The notes under the pieces: model-generated | What the model was told of the DNA's origin: nothing | Database searches by the model: none | The model's input: the letters and a program-made list of their open reading frames with translations, nothing else | Made by a program: the position numbers and the translations under genes | DNA from: JBECKR01 sp040235415 | GTDB lineage: Bacteria; Acidobacteriota; Polarisedimenticolia; Polarisedimenticolales; Polarisedimenticolaceae | DNA length: 13,611 nucleotides | Assembly: GCA_040235415.1 (NCBI GenBank) | Contig: JBECKR010000251.1 | Coordinates: forward strand, 1 to 13,611 | Direction: 5' to 3' | Shown here: in pieces, positions 12,622 through 13,611 of the stretch | Position numbering within the stretch: the first letter of the stretch is position 1 | Layout of the letters: every line of letters starts with the position of its first letter

Positions 12622-13611
12622 TGGGCGTACAAACCTGGACCTACATCATCGTCGGAATCACGTTCGCGCTTTACCTGTACATCGGCTACCTGAACCGCGT
12701 GCGCACCACGAGCGACTTCTACGTCGCGGGTCAGCACGTGCCGCCGATCGCGAACGGCGCGGCGACCGCCGCGGACTGGATGTCGGCCGCTTCGTTCATC
12801 TCGATGGCCGGCCTGATCTCGTTCCTGGGGTTCAACGGGACGGTCTACCTCATGGGCTGGACCGGCGGCTACGTCGTCCTGGCCCTGTTGCTCGCACCCT
12901 ACCTCCGGAAGTACGGCAAGTTCACCGTTCCGGACTTCGTCGGCGACCGCTACTACTCTTCGGTCGCGCGGGTCGTGGCGGCGATCGCCGCGATCTTCGT
13001 GTCGCTGACCTACGTCGCGGGCCAGATGCGCGGCGTCGGCGTGGTGTTCAGCCGGTTCCTCAACCTCCCGATCAACTACGGCGTCGTGGTCGGCATGGTG
13101 ATCGTCGCGTTCTTCGCGGTCCTCGGCGGCATGAAGGGGATCACCTGGACGCAGGTCGCGCAGTACTCGGTGCTGATCCTCGCCTACCTCATCCCTGCGG
13201 TCGCGATCTCGCTCAAGCTCACCGGGAACCCGATCCCGCAGCTCGGATTCACGTTCAGCGACATCGTTCCGAAGCTGAACCAGCTCCAGATCGATCTCGG
13301 GTTCCAAGAGTACACCCAGCCGTTCATCGGCAAGGGGATGCTCGACGTCTTCTGCATCACGTTCGCGCTCATGGTCGGCACCGCCGGCCTGCCGCACATC
13401 ATCGTGCGGTTCTACACGGTCCCGTCGGTGCGCGCGGCGCGTTACTCGGCCGGCTGGGCGCTGCTCTTCATCGCCCTGCTCTACACGACCGCTCCGGCGC
13501 TCGCGTCGTTCGCCCGCTACAACCTGGTGAACTCGCTGCACGGCAAGACCCTCGAGGAGGTTCGCACCAAGGAGTGGGTCAACAGCTGGGAGGCCACCGG
13601 ACTGCTCGGGT
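12621..13611 (+). CDS. Sodium/solute symporter large subunit (VC_2705 type), 5' part
   Basis: The first 330 codons of an open frame that leaves the window; family members are roughly 550-600 residues, so about 40% is missing. ATG at 12621 overlaps the DUF4212 stop by one base. 'RTTSDFYVAGQHVPPIANGAATAADWMSAASFISMAGLISFLGF' (29-72) is the hallmark start of the sodium/solute symporter superfamily. 'YVAGQMRGVGVVFSR' (133-147), 'LGGMKGITWTQVAQY' (170-184) and 'GTAGLPHIIVRFYTVPSVRAAR' follow as in acetate/cation symporters. At least seven membrane segments are visible. With the small subunit it forms the VC_2705 subfamily, often annotated as cation acetate symporter. Carboxylate uptake driven by sodium is likely; the exact substrate cannot be read from this part. 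Confidence 0.92.
   Translation, partial: MGVQTWTYIIVGITFALYLYIGYLNRVRTTSDFYVAGQHVPPIANGAATAADWMSAASFISMAGLISFLGFNGTVYLMGWTGGYVVLALLLAPYLRKYGKFTVPDFVGDRYYSSVARVVAAIAAIFVSLTYVAGQMRGVGVVFSRFLNLPINYGVVVGMVIVAFFAVLGGMKGITWTQVAQYSVLILAYLIPAVAISLKLTGNPIPQLGFTFSDIVPKLNQLQIDLGFQEYTQPFIGKGMLDVFCITFALMVGTAGLPHIIVRFYTVPSVRAARYSAGWALLFIALLYTTAPALASFARYNLVNSLHGKTLEEVRTKEWVNSWEATGLLG

Noticed and set aside
12519..13541. 340-codon minus-strand open frame
   Set aside because: Antisense of the symporter genes, with arginine/aspartate-rich composition and no motif; the plus strand encodes conserved membrane proteins.

Overview
The window is a high-GC stretch of a bacterial chromosome. It carries a periplasmic pentaheme c-type cytochrome, a molybdenum hydroxylase with a [4Fe-4S] loop of the anaerobic-aromatics type, an FTR1 iron permease and a sodium/solute symporter pair. 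This suggests a Gram-negative soil, sediment or aquifer bacterium with respiratory flexibility; Acidobacteriota, Myxococcota or Desulfobacterota would fit. The sequence alone does not settle the phylum. No rRNA, tRNA, CRISPR array or transposase gene was seen.

Layout. 1-422: 3' end of a SnoaL/DUF4440-like gene. 525-2159: a visibly lower-GC two-gene cassette, a three-Cys-motif protein (DUF5131, phage Gp37/Gp68 family; +) and its known partner TcmP (-). They converge and overlap by 12 bp at their 3' ends. 2318-3604: an Rrf2-family regulator without iron-sulfur cysteines, followed by a short-chain dehydrogenase. The two promoter regions share an octamer (TGTTAGTG/CACTAACA), and the regulator looks leaderless with a GTG start. 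3610-4756: a terminator-like hairpin, a TTGACA-type promoter, and an FTR1/EfeU-like permease. 4767-5510 (-): a serine esterase of the alpha/beta-hydrolase fold. 5757-7094: a secreted pentaheme cytochrome with a heme-free C-terminal half. 7128-7272: a 22-bp perfect inverted repeat around about 100 bp.

7280-11986 is the main metabolic unit. A clear sigma70-like promoter and two GAAC-N4-GTTC palindromes precede tetR-hcrC-hcrA-hcrB, four genes joined by 4-bp start/stop overlaps. The three enzyme genes encode the [2Fe-2S], molybdopterin and FAD/[4Fe-4S] subunits of an enzyme resembling 4-hydroxybenzoyl-CoA reductase. The beta subunit keeps the extra four-cysteine cluster loop that sets that enzyme apart from ordinary xanthine dehydrogenases. 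The TetR protein probably controls its own operon.

11987-12357 is a gene-free leader with two overlapping, mutually exclusive palindromes at a promoter and several GC-rich hairpins. It precedes a DUF4212 small subunit and the VC_2705-type large subunit of a sodium/solute symporter, which runs off the window end. An aromatic acyl-CoA reductase, an electron-carrying cytochrome and a probable organic-acid importer would suit an organism feeding on carboxylates, but that link is inference.
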